A stretch of DNA of 64,000 nt from Paraphysomonas bandaiensis (GCA_965644295.1 CBFFRP010000151.1:107221-171220); one strand, 5' to 3'. Positions 1 to 13,072 are shown, numbered from the stretch's first letter. Made by a program: numbers and translations. Notes: generated by a model not told the origin, from the letters alone.

Positions 1-60
1 ATATGTATATATATGTGTATGTATGTATGTATGGATGGTTTAATAGAAAGATAAGTTTGA

Positions 61-355
61 ATGAGATAGAAGAGATGCGATGGATGATAACATATGAGAA
101 TATACGTAGAAGGAGACTAACATATGAGAGTATACGTAGATGGAGTCTATCATATGAGAGTACACGTAGATGGAGTCTAACATATGAGAATATACGTAAA
201 GTCTATCATATGAGAGTATACGTAAAGTCTATCATATGAGAATATACGTAAAGTCTATCATATGAGAGTATACGTAGGAGTCTAACATATGAGAGTATAC
301 GTAGGAGTCTATCATATGAGAGTATACGTAGAAGGAGTCCATAGTCATACAGCAG
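61..355. repeat. Degenerate tandem repeat, 27-33 bp unit
   Basis: About nine head-to-tail copies of a unit built on CATATGAGAGTATACGTAG, with spacers such as ATGGAGTCTA or AAGTCTAT. Unit length varies because the spacer shrinks or grows. Open frames across it are low-complexity artefacts. Bases 356-526 hold C/A-rich simple sequence and the presumed upstream region of the next gene. Confidence 0.9.
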
Positions 356-526
356 TATACATCATCCATAACATATGAAAACATACGTACACCACATATC
401 CAAGTACACACATACATACATACCCCCCCCCTCATCTACCACACTCATCTCTCAAACCACTTAAACACACATACATACTCACACACATCTCAATCTAATC
501 AACTTTCAATAATTCCATATACCCCT

Positions 527-2587
527 ATGCTCACTGCATTAACCCAATCAATCCTATCAACTTTCTATTACTATCAAGCTCTCTATGAATATATATACTT
601 ACATACTCAATACACACAATTAACTATACTACATCATGATAAATGGGCGAAAGTACATCTATATTCATTATCATTAATATTTTTATTATGGTCACAATCA
701 CATTATAGATCAAAATCATTTCAAATTGATATGATTAATAATTTAAATAATGTAGCCATACCTGGTACTGGTATACCATTAAGTTATTTTGCATTGAATT
801 GGTATATTGCATTATTTTTTATTTTATTTATTAATCCATTCATATGTTTATGTGGTGCAATAAATAAAACAAGAAATTTAAATATCAATTTAATATCTAA
901 AATTGAAAAAACATTACAATTATATATTGACCATTTATTACATCCTGATGATTGGTTTTCATTCTGGCGATTGAATTGTCGACTTGCTAGTTATCATTCA
1001 TTGTTAACTAATGCACCAGGTTATAATATTTTATATAACATGTTATATTTTTAAATGTTATGTTGTTATATATATCAGTACTTATATATGATATGTATAG
1101 TAATTTTGTATTAACGAATACAATATCTAATGTTTTTATTTGTATTCAGGCTATGCTATGGAAGATAAGTGGACATTTCTACAGGAAGGCCATAAGAGAA
1201 ATGTTCCAGTATCTCCATTCATTACTGATATGGAAGTTTTGGTATGTAAAAACAAGAATGTGGAAGGTGGTATGGGAATTCATTTCTATACCAATGCGGC
1301 TTGTGGTGGAGACTGGATATTACAGGAAAAGCTGTCTAATGCGGACTGGATGCGAGAAATTCTTCCGCCTAATGCTCCACTCTCCACTATGAGAGTCATC
1401 ACGTGCTCAACTTGGTATATACACAATGACGAAGTGGGAGGTGACGAGAACAGCGATGATGTAGTGAAGAAATATATCACGCCTTTATCCTCTGTATTGA
1501 GATTAGGTACTGGAACGTGCGTTGAATATCTATATTACAATCTGTATTTCTGATCTGCTCGTATATACTCCTATTAAATGCTATTTGTAACACTGCTTTG
1601 GGGTAGGGCGTCAGAATGCAGCTACAGACCATTCTTCTGTGCTTTTTGATGTTGACACGTCAAGTGGGACTATTCGTCGTGGAGTCACCAATGCGCAGTG
1701 GTACAGGCTAGGTTTAAGTGAAGTCGTATCCTGCCCGTGGCTGCCACCAGACGTGAGGGCTAGCTGTGATGCCTGGTGTGTAGACAATGTTGGGTGTATT
1801 GTATAATATATAGTAGAATGTGCGATTCCAGTGGCGTACACAGTAGAGCATTGCAGTACACATATCACACTTTGTAACCGCTGATCTTGCAGTGATTCCA
1901 TGAGAAACGACCAACATCAAGACGACAGTAGACACCCTGACGTTCCCAACACTACAATCACAGGGCGCATCATTCCCAACATGCAGCAGGCTCTAGATAT
2001 ATGCTCAAGGTATGTGTATGTAATTGTGTATTCATGTCATTTCGCTTCTTGTACTGGAGGTCTATTTCCTCCATTTTGGGGTATAATACGAGATACCAAT
2101 TCGACAATTGCACAGAACTTTTGTATATCTATTTCTGCATTGCACGGGTGATCCTTTTTATTGAATGCTGGCACTTTTTCTGTCCAGGTACGGTGTAATA
2201 TCTAATTTTTTCTTGGTAGGGCCCACTATGATATGATGAAAGATGTCCCCATGGTAGGATGGGATGTCACCTTTACCCCGAAGGGCGTATTTCTGCTCGA
2301 GGTAGTATGACGTCAGCATGTGGAAATTTGTTCGCACAGCTCTGTTGTGACTACCTATTCTACATTGCGTTGAAATTATATTGATATGTGCTGTACTTTA
2401 TGCCTAGTGACATATTATACGGCGCTGTGTGTGCCATCACCGTGTATCTAGCTTTCTATTCATATTCGTATGCATTTTTTAGGTCAACTTGTCGTGCAAT
2501 TTTTTTAGAGGCTCCTTCGATATACCGAAGTACATCGATATTGTCGACCAGTACTGGGCAAAATTAGAGAAGGTTAAACAGGATTAA
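527..2587 (+). CDS. Sugar-transfer-associated ATP-grasp (ATPgrasp_ST-like) protein, 6 exons
   Basis: Exons 527-1019, 1150-1506, 1607-1775, 1893-2009, 2220-2301 and 2483-2587 join in frame to 440 residues; all five introns are GT..AG. The carboxy-terminal 270 residues read like the ATP-grasp family linked to sugar transfer: AMEDKWTF near residue 167, KNVEGGMGI near 200 (nucleotide-binding strand), LSTMRVIT near 243, then DHSSVLFDVDTSSG, TGRIIPN near 360 and MVGWDVTFTPKGVFLLE near 390 (Mg/ATP-binding end). The first 160 residues are poorly conserved, with one hydrophobic stretch (about residues 85-110) that could be a membrane anchor. ATP-grasp enzymes form a carboxylate-amine or similar bond through an acyl-phosphate; the substrate here is unknown. 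Exon 1 is far richer in A/T at third positions than exons 2-6. The family call rests on motif memory, not a search. The exon 3 donor (1775) is the least certain junction. Confidence 0.78.
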
Positions 2588-3511
2588 TATTCATGCAGCA
2601 GTCGTATTGCAGTAGTCTAAGTCGAGTATTCTAAAAGGCTTCTAGAGTTTTAATAATATATAATATATACTCCTTTACCGTAGTTCTGTTTAATATTGTA
2701 TTTATAGTCTTACCACACAGCGCGCAGTATGAGAAAACATGCCGACAATGTTGAGTTTTGCTGTTTGAGCAATTAAAAGCTGTAATTCTAAGGTGTTGGA
2801 ATTAAGACCGTTAGTTGAAGAATACAGTAGTGATGAGCTGTATTATGAGAAGTGATATCATGACGATGTAAGATCGTACTAGAAATGAGTGGTAGTAGAG
2901 ATAACGTGATATATTGCTTATTATATTTATTATAATCTTCTCTTATCTTAACTTGATTAACGACTGAATACACGTCCAGTTAACTTAGTAAATCATCCAA
3001 TTGTGTCATATCTTGACAGACAATATTGTCTATATTAGTGACATAAACGATCAACATGTCTCACTATACATGCTGGCTATATATGAAACAGACCCAAATT
3101 TTATTTAAGGATTCAATTTCTACTCAATATTTATTCTAGCCGCTATATGCGTATTGTACAGTACTGTGTTACTCGCTGTTAGTAATATCGTTTACATTTT
3201 ACATGGCTACTTCTATATACAGTGCAACTCTCAACCAATATAGTATACTAATTTTTTATACAAGTATGATACTGTGCAGATCAAATCAAGTGTACGCCTA
3301 CTAAGGTCGAACACTGTACTTCATTGTATAAAGTGGTGAGGAATGAAGAAGTACTCATACATATTGCTGACATATACATACATACTGCTGGTAAGCGGTG
3401 TTCTCAGCAAGTACAAGACCAATCCAAAAAGCGTGTGGATCTATAACAATCCATATGTATTCACCTAAGAAATGGATTTTTACATTACCGTGGTCATACG
3501 CTCAAAATGCC
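2588..3511. other. Intergenic; contains a copy of dispersed repeat family A
   Basis: No coding exon recognised. Positions about 2745-3020 match the reverse complement of about 13545-13890 and, in part, 45105-45320 in the same orientation. Shared landmarks are TTGCTGTTTGAGCAATTAAA, GACGATGTAAGATCGTACTA and CCAATTGTGTCATATCTTGA. The rest (3020-3511) is AT-rich sequence without visible structure. Confidence 0.7.
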
Positions 3512-6500
3512 TCAGTCATGTTCTCGTGTTTCCTCACATAAATTCGCATGCTCTACCTTTCCACTACTACTATTTCTTTTGCCAGCGGCTCGATTAGAGC
3601 TCCTTGGCGAATCGGCCACATATCCCTCCTCAGAGGCAAGTCTAACGAGTTTCGTGGATATCAAACCCGACCAAGGGTTACAATCTATGGACTGCTGAAA
3701 AGCTTTCATTGCATCAATATTACGAGTGCGACCTGGTTGACAACGGACAAAAGAGTTACACAACTGCAACTTCACAGAGAATACATAACCATCGTCAGCA
3801 CGAACAATGCACACTTTCATACATATATAGCGTTTTATGCATTGGAATAAATTTACGATTAAAAACACATAGAACAGAATATATACAATCATGTAGCCAC
3901 TAGACCGAACCTTTCATTGCCATCAACGCCATGCCAGATATAGCATGAGCTCCATAATGTTTGGGCTGATATTTCAAAGCCTTTCTTGCATATCTCACAG
4001 CGCTGGCGTGTTCCTGCCGGAGTGCGCATATTGATGCTAGTTTAATATAAGCTTCTGTTAATGTGTCATCATCATCTGCTGCTTTACGAAAGAGCTCAAA
4101 TGCTTGGTCAGAATTTCCCCTGGATAACAGTGCTACAGCTTCACGCATCCTTCTGGACGCATCTACATTTTCACTGCACATCCACGCTACCCAAAGCAAG
4201 TTCTCAATAACATTGGCCTCGCTCCGATTGCTTGCAGTTTTTAACAGCAGCAAGAGGTGCTCCAATTTTAGTTGTGGTACATCTCTCGTATTCCCTTTCC
4301 TACATCTGGAGCTAATACTACTAGACCTAATCTTACTACTCTCTTGATGGCATCGAATGAAGGCAGACTGAAAAACCGAAAACATTCGCACTGTGACATC
4401 TTCACATTCTTTATATTCCTGCCGTATCGCTCGTGAATGATCATCGGATCCAAGATGAGAGTCACTGGTTGGAAAGCAAAACTGAAGTTTTTCGCGGCAC
4501 ACATAGGTTCCCGAATCAACATCAAGCCTCTTGAAGTATGTCCACAACATCTTATTGTTAATGGAACAGCTTTCTTTCGGGTCTAATGGTGCCAGATTTT
4601 CTTGGGCAACATAAAACGATTCACGTTCATTTCCGTCGCCAAGAAACTCTGCTACGTCCCCTACGTCTGGTAAGACCTACATCCAATGCTTGTCAGGTTT
4701 ACACTGTATGTATAGGTAATTTTCACCCTATAAAATGGCTGTTCCTTCCCGAGTTCTAAGTCTCGCACTCCCTCCCACCGACTAGTATCTATCGAAGGTC
4801 TTACATCCCAGCCTACAAAAGCTGTTACGCATAGACAACTACATTCGTGCAAAATAGAATAATATAGTTGCAATGATACTAAGCAGTGACACATAATGTG
4901 TATTTTGCTCGCAGAGCACATTGTCGCGCATATTTTAGAATAGCATATCTTGGTTCTACACAATGTTTCTACTATTACTACTATTCACACAGCCGTTTAG
5001 GACTAAATAGCATTCTTGCAGGATACGATTTGGGACAACAGGAGTCAGTCACACACATACACGACACTACAAATAATTCACACCTGTGCACACTCCGCGG
5101 TACCCGAACTTCTTGTGGCGCAGCACCTGTCCAACTCTAAACTTAACAGCCGGAGAGGCATAATCTTGTGGGAATTCCGTCTCTTCATTTCGTCCAGAAG
5201 TATAGGAATCCAATTTTGTTTCAAAGTACGACACCCCGCCAACATTCTGAAATCTGAGTACTAGGAGTTGTTCGAGGGCATAATAAAGAGTTGACAACTC
5301 ATTTAACATAGCATGCGCAGTCTGAGCTTGTACCTCTGCATCAGATGGTGGATAGTATGGGTTAGCCATAGGGTCTTGATCTTGGACTAGAATATCGTGT
5401 AAGGATAAAACTACTGCAGCTGCACTTTTGTTTCCAAGTATCCCTTCATTCTTTTCAGATTTTAAAGAAGATTGTGGCTTCCCATTTGATTGATATGCAT
5501 TACTATAGACATCTGATTTAACGGGACAAGCAGGCTCCACAGTACTCGTATTTGATGATTTCTCATTAGCAATTTGCAATAATTGTTCCAAATTATGGAC
5601 TGCATTCCTTACATCATCAAGTACAGCATATCCAACATGAGGAGTATTTCGATTACCCATAATACGTGCAGTTGATTCTGGTATGTATGTATATTTAGAT
5701 GATATTTCAGATTTCTTTGTATTGATAGATTCATGTATTGAATATAAATCATATGTATTCATAATACTCTTCATTTCATGTAATAACATCATAGAAAATT
5801 GATGTATTCCATTAACTGCATGATATAATGGTGTTGAATATGCTTGTATAGTCTCATGTGAATGATTTGTATGTGATAGTATGTATGATAGATCCGTAGG
5901 ATACTGCATATGTATACATCTTATAGGAATATATATACCTAAACGACAATCATATCTACAAAAATAATTTGATAATAAATTATGATGAATACGTGTATAC
6001 ATAGTATCAGTAATTACAGTAAAATCTGTTGCATTAAATGATTCTGGAATGTTCTGTAACATCTCATCATAATCATACCAATCCAATAATACATTCAAAG
6101 TTTGTTGTTTTGTCACTTCATCCACATTCCATCCACAACATACTCCACGATATCCTAATTTTTTATGTTGTATAACTTGACCAATACGTATTTTTGCATA
6201 AGGTAAAATATCAGAACGTAAACGATATTCACGTGCATTCCATTCATTTAACATTGTTTCATTTTTTGCATATAATGTTTTTAATAATAGAAAACTATCA
6301 TTTATTAATAATTGATAATCTGATGATGAATGTTCCATATATGTACGTGTAATATAAAGTATTGCAGCATATAATTTTTGTGATGTAAATACTTTTGATT
6401 GTATTGGTAAACGTTGTAATATAGTTTGACATTCATCCGTTAATGTAAATACAGATGATTTGACATATGGTTTCATTGTCCAACGTAATAATGATCGTAT

Positions 6501-6524
6501 TAATGTTTTAGATACTTTATTCAT
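3512..6524 (-). CDS. YccV-like (hemimethylated-DNA-binding fold) protein with two YccV domains and C-terminal TPRs
   Basis: Minus-strand exons 6524-5084, 4812-4727, 4676-3911 and 3732-3512 join to 837 residues. Domain 1 (about residues 105-205) has IGQVIQHKKLGYRGVCCGW and GIYIPIRCIHMQYP. Domain 2 (about 464-600) repeats the pattern: VGQVLRHKKFGYRGVCTGW, then QPFYRVLPDVGD, YVAQENLAPLD and LWTYFKRLDVDSGTYV. This second domain is only complete after splicing across three exons. Two TPR-like helical pairs follow at about 685-790 (ADDDDTLTEAYIKLASICAL and neighbours). In animals a YccV domain occurs in the F-box protein FBXO21; no F-box is evident here. Function is unproven; a protein-interaction or ubiquitin-ligase adaptor role is an inference. 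The 50-bp intron 4726-4677 is among the shortest in the window. Third codon positions are strongly A/T from the start codon to about position 5640. Confidence 0.82.
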
Positions 6525-8113
6525 AAGTAAATAATAGTGTTTTTATCTGATCACAATTGAATATAGTTTCTAATGTGGTTAGTTAATGGAGTTAATCACT
6601 TGACTTGATTGTGTATGTATGTTGGAGCTGTGTATTGATTGTCAGCATCTTATTTTTCGGGAATAAATTGATGCAAAAATTATCTATATTACTGTAATAT
6701 AACTACAGTTGGAATACATATAATTCTTGTCTCAATATTAGAGACATTTTGAAACAAAAATATACAAAGAATGACGAGACGTGTGTTTGTTGGGTCATCC
6801 AGCAGTATGTGAGGACTTGCTAACCTCTCATTTCATAACAAACCTATAAACTCTATTTTTTCTATTTTTATAATATAAAAACGGATATTTTGAATGGTCC
6901 ATATACAAACTATGTAAAATATTCGTATTTTCAATAAAATTACCTCCGAACCAGAATGCTGATCTGTGTACGTACATGTACTGTGTATATAATATATAGC
7001 CTAGAATATCTAAAAATATATATAAAAATGTGAAAATAGCCTATTTTACCATATAATATCTGGGATATTAGCTTTTTAAATGTATGATTGGTATAGAATT
7101 GATATTATCCAATTGATAAAGAATAAAAGTGGATGATTGGTTAATTACTCCATATATGTCTCCTCAATATGCAGCCTGCACATGTGCGTACAGTCCATAT
7201 GATCATGATGCACATGCACATCACTGCTATGATCCCACAGCTCTCAATATGCACATGCACACCACTGCTATGATCCCACAGCTCTCAATATGCACATGCA
7301 CACCACTGCTATGATCCCACAGCTCTCAATATGCACATGCACACCACTGCTATAATCCCACAGCACTCTGTGCAACATATATCTTAAATAAGACACTCTT
7401 CTTTATGAACAATAGAACCAATCAAAGAATGAATGATTTACTGTATATTGCATCTATAGTGATCTAACTGTCTACACACTCTCTACTTGTTAGTTATGTC
7501 AATGCTTTAAGTAATCAGTGATAGAGTAGACAGTACTCTCCCGTCAGCAGTGAATATCTTATTCTTAGTAATTGGCGTTTATGAGTCAGCGCTTAGCTCG
7601 AATATCCTACTATTTAAAGCTACGAAAGCTGCTTGTGCGTCACCTCAAGCACAAAGGTGCAACAACTTTCGCTCTATCATTATCACTCAAAGAATGTTGA
7701 TATAATACCTGACATCGACTGATTCATGATTTTTGGGATGATTGACTTCAGCACGCAGCCCAACGCTGCGTTATCGAGATAGAGAAAGATAGCGGTGAGA
7801 GTGGAGAATATAATGTACTTATTGAGCAGATGTGGAATATAATTCATAATTCAGTGGTGTTTAGGAGCTGTATTTCATAGTATTTGCGTATTTGTTTCTG
7901 TACACAACCGTTCTCATGTAATAATCAGACTTTCCTATATATATATGCTAGATATATCAGATTCTTTTGTTAAGTATTATATGTGTCATCATCAGTTATA
8001 CTATTCATTATTCATTACAACTAAATCCATATCATATACAACAACCAAAAAAGGAGGACAGCACACCCACACACTGGCAACACAATACTACTATTTACTA
8101 CTACTATCAAAAC
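6525..8113. other. Intergenic, AT-rich, with a 41-bp minisatellite
   Basis: No exon recognised. The only clear structure is the tandem repeat at about 7207-7370, listed separately. Short open frames across it are products of the repeat. Confidence 0.6.
7207..7370. repeat. Tandem repeat, 41-bp unit, four copies
   Basis: Four head-to-tail copies of a 41-bp unit containing ATGCACATGCACACCACTGC followed by TATGATCCCACAGCTCTCAA. The two middle copies are identical; the first and last carry single-base differences (for example TATAATCCC in the last). Confidence 0.93.
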
Positions 8114-10339
8114 TTATGACTGTAGCTCACTCATAACTGTATTTACCATATCTATTAGTCCCTTCACGCCTGTGTTAGGACGTGGGATACCACGTACAAG
8201 GACATTATCAGGACCACCCCCTCTCGCGGCTATGTCCTTGGCACCTTTATTGAGGCCGTCCAACACCTCCTCAATCTGGCGCAATGTGGTTTCACGTGAT
8301 TCTTTCGTTGCCACTCTAGCGGCAGTCGTTTTCCTACGGGAGGCCTGTACAGCCATGGTTTCTTTGAACCCACTTGGTGATTGAGGCTTTCTTTGCCTTG
8401 CTGAGGGCTGCTGTCCATGTGATTCATCGCGGCGGGCTGTGTTACGTGCGGAACCTTTCGCACTCCCACGACCATTTCGGTCATTTTCAGCAGCAGATGA
8501 TGGACGTGTTGGAGCCTTCTTCTCTGCTTCTCTGGGCGGACATGCCAAACTCCCGTCAGTGGTGCGGCGAGGCATTTGTCGCCTCTCCGAAGCTACAGTA
8601 GGCTGGACATGATGCATTGGAGGGAAAAGGCTGCTGGACGGCACTTCGTCATGATTAGTAAGAGGATGCTGAATAGCATATCGCAGAGATCGGATAGCAG
8701 TATTCATTGCTAGTGGATAAGTTGTGAGCGTGCTTGCCTCAGTCATAGACCGACTAAATAATTCTTGAGGCACATTTTGTTGCTCAACACTAGGCAGTTT
8801 TTCACCCCGCATTTTTCGTTTTAGTTTATCGAGATCAGAGGTATCGTTCAAATTCATATCTGCCGCAACTTCAGCCATAACACTATCAGCAACCGCATTT
8901 TCACGGGTTGCCTTTTTATGGGCCGTCTCACTATTCATTCCAGTCAAAAATGTAGTTGAATCGAAGTCCAATTCTTTGAGCGAAAGAGCTTCCGTGGGAG
9001 TAGTCAAATTGTGTTTACGAGCGATGTCCACAGCTTGTGAAAATAAAGTTTTCTTGCCTTCCTCTTTAAACTCCCTTGCAGTTTTCTTAAGAGTCTCCAT
9101 CTCGTTGTCTACTTGTACGATTGAAAAGTCTTTGTATGTCGCATGTCGACCTACAGCCAGACCCCCACGGCGAAGAACTCTCTTTCTAGGCGCCTCTGTG
9201 ATAATGTCTAACGGGCGAAGGGTGTATCCATCTCTTGCAGCAATAGCGGCTTCAATGAGCTCTTCCACATATATCCCTATATATATGTTAGGGACAACCG
9301 AGATATTCACCAATGCGATCATTCACATTCATGTACATGAAATACCAATACGAAGTATACACTAAACAGTATGTATTTACCAGAGGGATCTTCTCCAGTC
9401 GCTCCTAATACAGGATTGCCATATATCATAAGAGAGAGTAATCGGGGTAGGTCAATACACGGTTCTAGGGCGCTCTCAGTACCAATGTAGTTCGATGCCA
9501 AGTCAAGAGTATCAAGAACACTACACACAATATAAAAACATTTAGTTATTGAAACCAGAATAAAAGCATGTACATATTTAAAGATAGGTCACAACTTACC
9601 GAAATTTTCCTTCTATACAAGTTTCAGGAGGAATGCATGATATTAAATTGTACGCAAGACTCAATTCTCTTAGCTTTGGCATATCACACAAATCAAAGAA
9701 TATATTATTGTCTGATATTTTATTATGCTCAAGGAGAAGACGCTCTAAACATTGGAACTTGTACATTGCAGGTGGAAGGCGATTTAACTCATTTCCGCTT
9801 AGATCGAGATCTCTTAAGTTTTTGATAGCATCCAGTGACTGAACAGAGTCCGCAGTAAGTTTGTTATAGCTAATATCCAAGTACTGCAAACGGGGAAAGC
9901 CATTTATATTTTCAATATCAGATATACAATTACAAACTATGCGTAATTCAGTCAGTCGTGGAAGCTGTTCGAAACATCTGAGGTCAAAACGATTATCTGA
10001 TACATCAAGATACAAAAGACCACTAAAAAAAAGTAAATCTTCCACCACAACAGAGTTATATCCTTGTTCAGTAACAACTGCTCGACGACTATCTTCAGGG
10101 AAACCTAATCCTGTAGCCTCTAATAGAGCAAATCCATCTAATACACGATTCACTACCGTCTCCTTTTTAATTACACTGTTATTTATATATACTGGATGAT
10201 GTTTTTTATGTTGTTTTTTCTTTTCTGGTATAGAAACTTCAATAGGGGATATAGTATGACCTTTTAAGCTTTGTATATCATGTCCTGTATGAAGTAAATG
10301 CATAGCTTGTGATGTATGACTTGTATGAGCCTTTTTCAT
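8114..10339 (-). CDS. Leucine-rich repeat protein, XRRA1-like
   Basis: Exons 10339-9600, 9520-9381 and 9276-8114 (minus) join in phase to 680 residues. Residues about 60-75 (VVNRVLDGFALLEATGL) lead into an LRR array from about 105 to 290: LLYLDVSDNRF, LTELRIVCNCI, LQYLDISYNKL, LRDLDLSGNEL, LERLLLEHNKI, LRELSLAYNLI and LDTLDLASNYI. The array is capped by LLSLMIYGNP. Charged, low-complexity and partly helical sequence follows, rich in Arg, Lys, Ser and Gln. The leader segment, the array and the YGNP cap recall X-ray radiation resistance-associated protein 1 as I remember it. LRRs act as protein-binding scaffolds; no catalytic domain is seen. Third-position A/T bias holds for roughly the first 400 bp. 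Confident as an LRR protein, moderate on the XRRA1 assignment. Confidence 0.8.
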
Positions 10340-10554
10340 TATGTTATTAATGAATTAATGTTGTAACATAAGAGAAATGAGTGTGATTGATAAGATAGTA
10401 TGATGGAAAGGTGTATAGGAGGTTAATATTATGCAGATTGCCAGTGAGGGAGATGATAGCAAGTGTATATAGAGGTGGGTGTGTATATACACGACAGCGA
10501 TATGTATGTATAGACACCCTAACTGAAACGGCCTACAATACACAGCAACCATAT

Positions 10555-10735
10555 ACCTACATACATGTACCTATCTACTATACATGTACCTATCTACAAT
10601 ACATGTACCTACAGTACCTACTCTACATGTACCTATCTACGAATATATGCAATATGTACCTATCTACGAATATATGCAATATGTACCTACCTACAATACA
10701 TGTACAATACATGTGCCTACCTACTATATATGTAC
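10555..10735. repeat. Degenerate short tandem repeat (ACATGTACCTATCTAC-type)
   Basis: Roughly ten imperfect copies of a 16-19 bp unit centred on CATGTACCTA or TATGTACCTA. It includes two exact 31-bp copies around ATCTACGAATATATGCAATA at about 10636-10697. Open frames across it are repeat artefacts. Confidence 0.85.
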
Positions 10736-10737
10736 CT

Positions 10738-10863
10738 ACACATCGATTTTATTGATTACTTCATTGAAAAATCATCGTTTTCAGTGAAAAAAAGCGACTT
10801 TTTAATGAAAAAACGATGACTTTTCTGAACAAATTGATAAAATCGATGTACACAACCACCCCC
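10738..10863. mobile_element. Foldback/MITE-like element, copy 2 (left end truncated)
   Basis: Same interior and right terminus as the complete copy at 29426-29586: a hairpin of ATTGAAAAATCATCGTTTT against AAAAACGATGACTTTT, ending in CACAACCACCCCC. The left GGGGGTGGTTGTGC end is missing. Confidence 0.7.
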
Positions 10864-11480
10864 ATTGTGTGTATATATGCTCTATATATAGCGTGTGTAC
10901 TGCTGTACTGTGCGACCAAACTAAAAAATTCCGATTTTGTCAATGATGTAGGTATATTCATACAATATATTCATATGAAATCCAAAACATGGAACAAAAA
11001 ATACGGATTTTCAACAACTATCAAGAGGTCATGTGTCCATAAGTACAGTGAGCAGGAGTATATACAAAGTACTCATACTACACATGTACTATCCTACCCA
11101 ATCATAAGTACCTCTCCACAATATAGTGAAGTACCTTCCTTGTTATCTTTACTATGCCTACAAGAGATACAGAAAGTGTGGCATTTACATACAACAGTGT
11201 CCCCACAAGATATCAAAGTGACTACAAGTATCACCTACTAGTGTCTCTATAAGATATTCTATCACATAATGTTCTTTGAAATGTCCTGGAATTGGCTTGT
11301 GTAACTCCACATTATGACCATAATATACACACACATCAGCATAAGCATCTTATCACATACACTACCATCAATCATATCTCATCATATCCATCATATCTCA
11401 TCATATCCATCATATCTCAGTTAGATCTTATAACAGACTCTACATTATTGCAAAGATAAGTCTAGATCGTTATTATTATC

Positions 11481-13072
11481 ATGTCAAATATGGCGAGATC
11501 TTCATATGAGAGTGTTATGGAGTGTATTGAGAGTGTTACTCATGACTGTATTGGGAGTGCTAATGACTGTATTGAGAGTGTTACTCATGACTGTATTGGG
11601 AGTGCCAATGACTGTATTGAGAGTGTTACTCATGACTGTATTGGGAGTGCCAATGACTGTACTGAGAGTGATAATGAGGACATGTAATGTATATGTATAC
11701 AGTGATGCACTGTATATGTATATACTGTCATAATATTAGCCTACAGGTCATATGGTGGTATATCTCAAGCGAGCATTACATCATCTCAATGGGGACATTT
11801 CGATACTGAAGATCTCAGTTTCAACTCTTTTACATGTTTTGAACCGACCGGTCATACTTGTAACAGTGATCCAATGACCTCTCAATCTCAAACATCATCA
11901 TTATTATCATCATCATCACAGAGTACCTCATTAAATATGAGTCATACTTGTATCAGTGATCCAGTGATCTCTCAATCTCAATCATCATCACAGAGTACCT
12001 CATTAACTATGGCTCTTACACCTACAGTAAATGGCATAATAAAAGCGTATATTGGATCGACGCTTTGTATGAAACTTCCGGATTTATGGTAGTATTTTAT
12101 TTTTAGTGCTTTTGAATGATATAATAATTAACTGTAGGAACGTGCCTCACAGATCGAGTATTTCATTGCATACGAAACAGGACAATAAGAGAGTTGATAT
12201 GGTATGTTTTAAGAAGATTCTCACTGTGATTTGTTAATCATCTTCTTAATTAGGAAGTTACTGCCGTGGGATATTTGGATAAAAGTGTTGGAATTTGCCT
12301 TCGCATATTTAATTCGGAGAACAATAAGTCCTTGCTTGGAAAAGAATTATCTCTATCAGTCCCGACTTTAACTATCAATTGTTGTTGTCGTCTAATGGAC
12401 TGGAGAGTTGTTATTCGTAACTTGAAAGAAACTGAAACAACACAGTACGTTAAAAACCCCGCACCTAATAATTATAAGGAAATTAGATTCAGTATTGAAG
12501 ATACTGATGGTGCAACTGTTGAGAATATCGACGACGATGCTAGTATTGAGCTAATGTTATTGTTGGACAACTCAGATGGATTAAATCCTGTTCTAAAACA
12601 CGGCAAAGCTGTCGAGGTGGCACTTTTTGACGAGGAGTATAATCGCATTCCAAAACCAAAATCTGGAGAGTTCTTGCTGAAAAACTTTAAAAGTGGCAGT
12701 GATGGTTATATTGTGAAACAGAAGATACCTGAGGGGGTTCTGAGTAAAAATTATTCTAAAAGTAAGTTTACAACTCGGATCAAAGTGATGGCAGGGAATA
12801 AAGAAGTAACTTCTGATTCTGGTTCTTACATGGTTAAGGTGAGAAGTGAACCTTCGGACACTAAAAGTAAGACGAAGAGGAAGATATGTCAGTTGACGAA
12901 GACGATTACACGCGAAATTTATAAGGTACCTGATATCGATAATCCGGAGACACTGGGCCGGTTTTCGGATTTTATTTTCAAAGCTATTAGCTATTTTCTG
13001 CTATCTGGCGGAAAGCATGTTTGGGACTTTGAAGGTGAGGACAAACCATCTAAGTCGAGGAAGTTGGTGTAA
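11481..13072 (+). CDS. Hypothetical protein with Cys-containing 15-residue repeats
   Basis: Exons 11481-11683, 11747-12088, 12138-12201 and 12254-13072 join to 475 residues; intron 1 is only 63 bp. Residues about 18-63 carry three tandem copies of HDCIGSANDCIESVT, encoded by a 45-bp minisatellite whose frame is kept. Residues about 100-165 contain a second, degenerate repeat (GHTCNSDPM and SHTCISDPV, each followed by a Ser/Gln-rich run). The remaining 270 residues look globular and beta-rich: RLMDWRVVIRNLK, ASIELMLLLDNSDG, AVEVALFDEEYNRI and FTTRIKVMAGNKEV, then a basic patch (KSKTKRK). A strand-rich domain followed by a basic segment could suit an Ig-like DNA- or peptide-binding fold, but I do not recognise the family. 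No signal peptide or membrane segment. Confidence 0.7.

Larger units (their letters stand above)
10340..11480. other. Intergenic repeat field between divergent genes
   Basis: Holds a degenerate tandem repeat at 10555-10735 (unit close to ACATGTACCTATCTAC) and a truncated foldback element at about 10738-10863. Bases 10864-11480 are simple AT-rich sequence, with CATATCTCATCATATC repeated around 11365-11415. No exon recognised. Confidence 0.7.

Noticed and set aside
7212-7370. CRISPR-like array of regularly spaced repeats
   Set aside because: The 41-bp unit is contiguous with no unique spacers, in eukaryotic DNA; it is a minisatellite.
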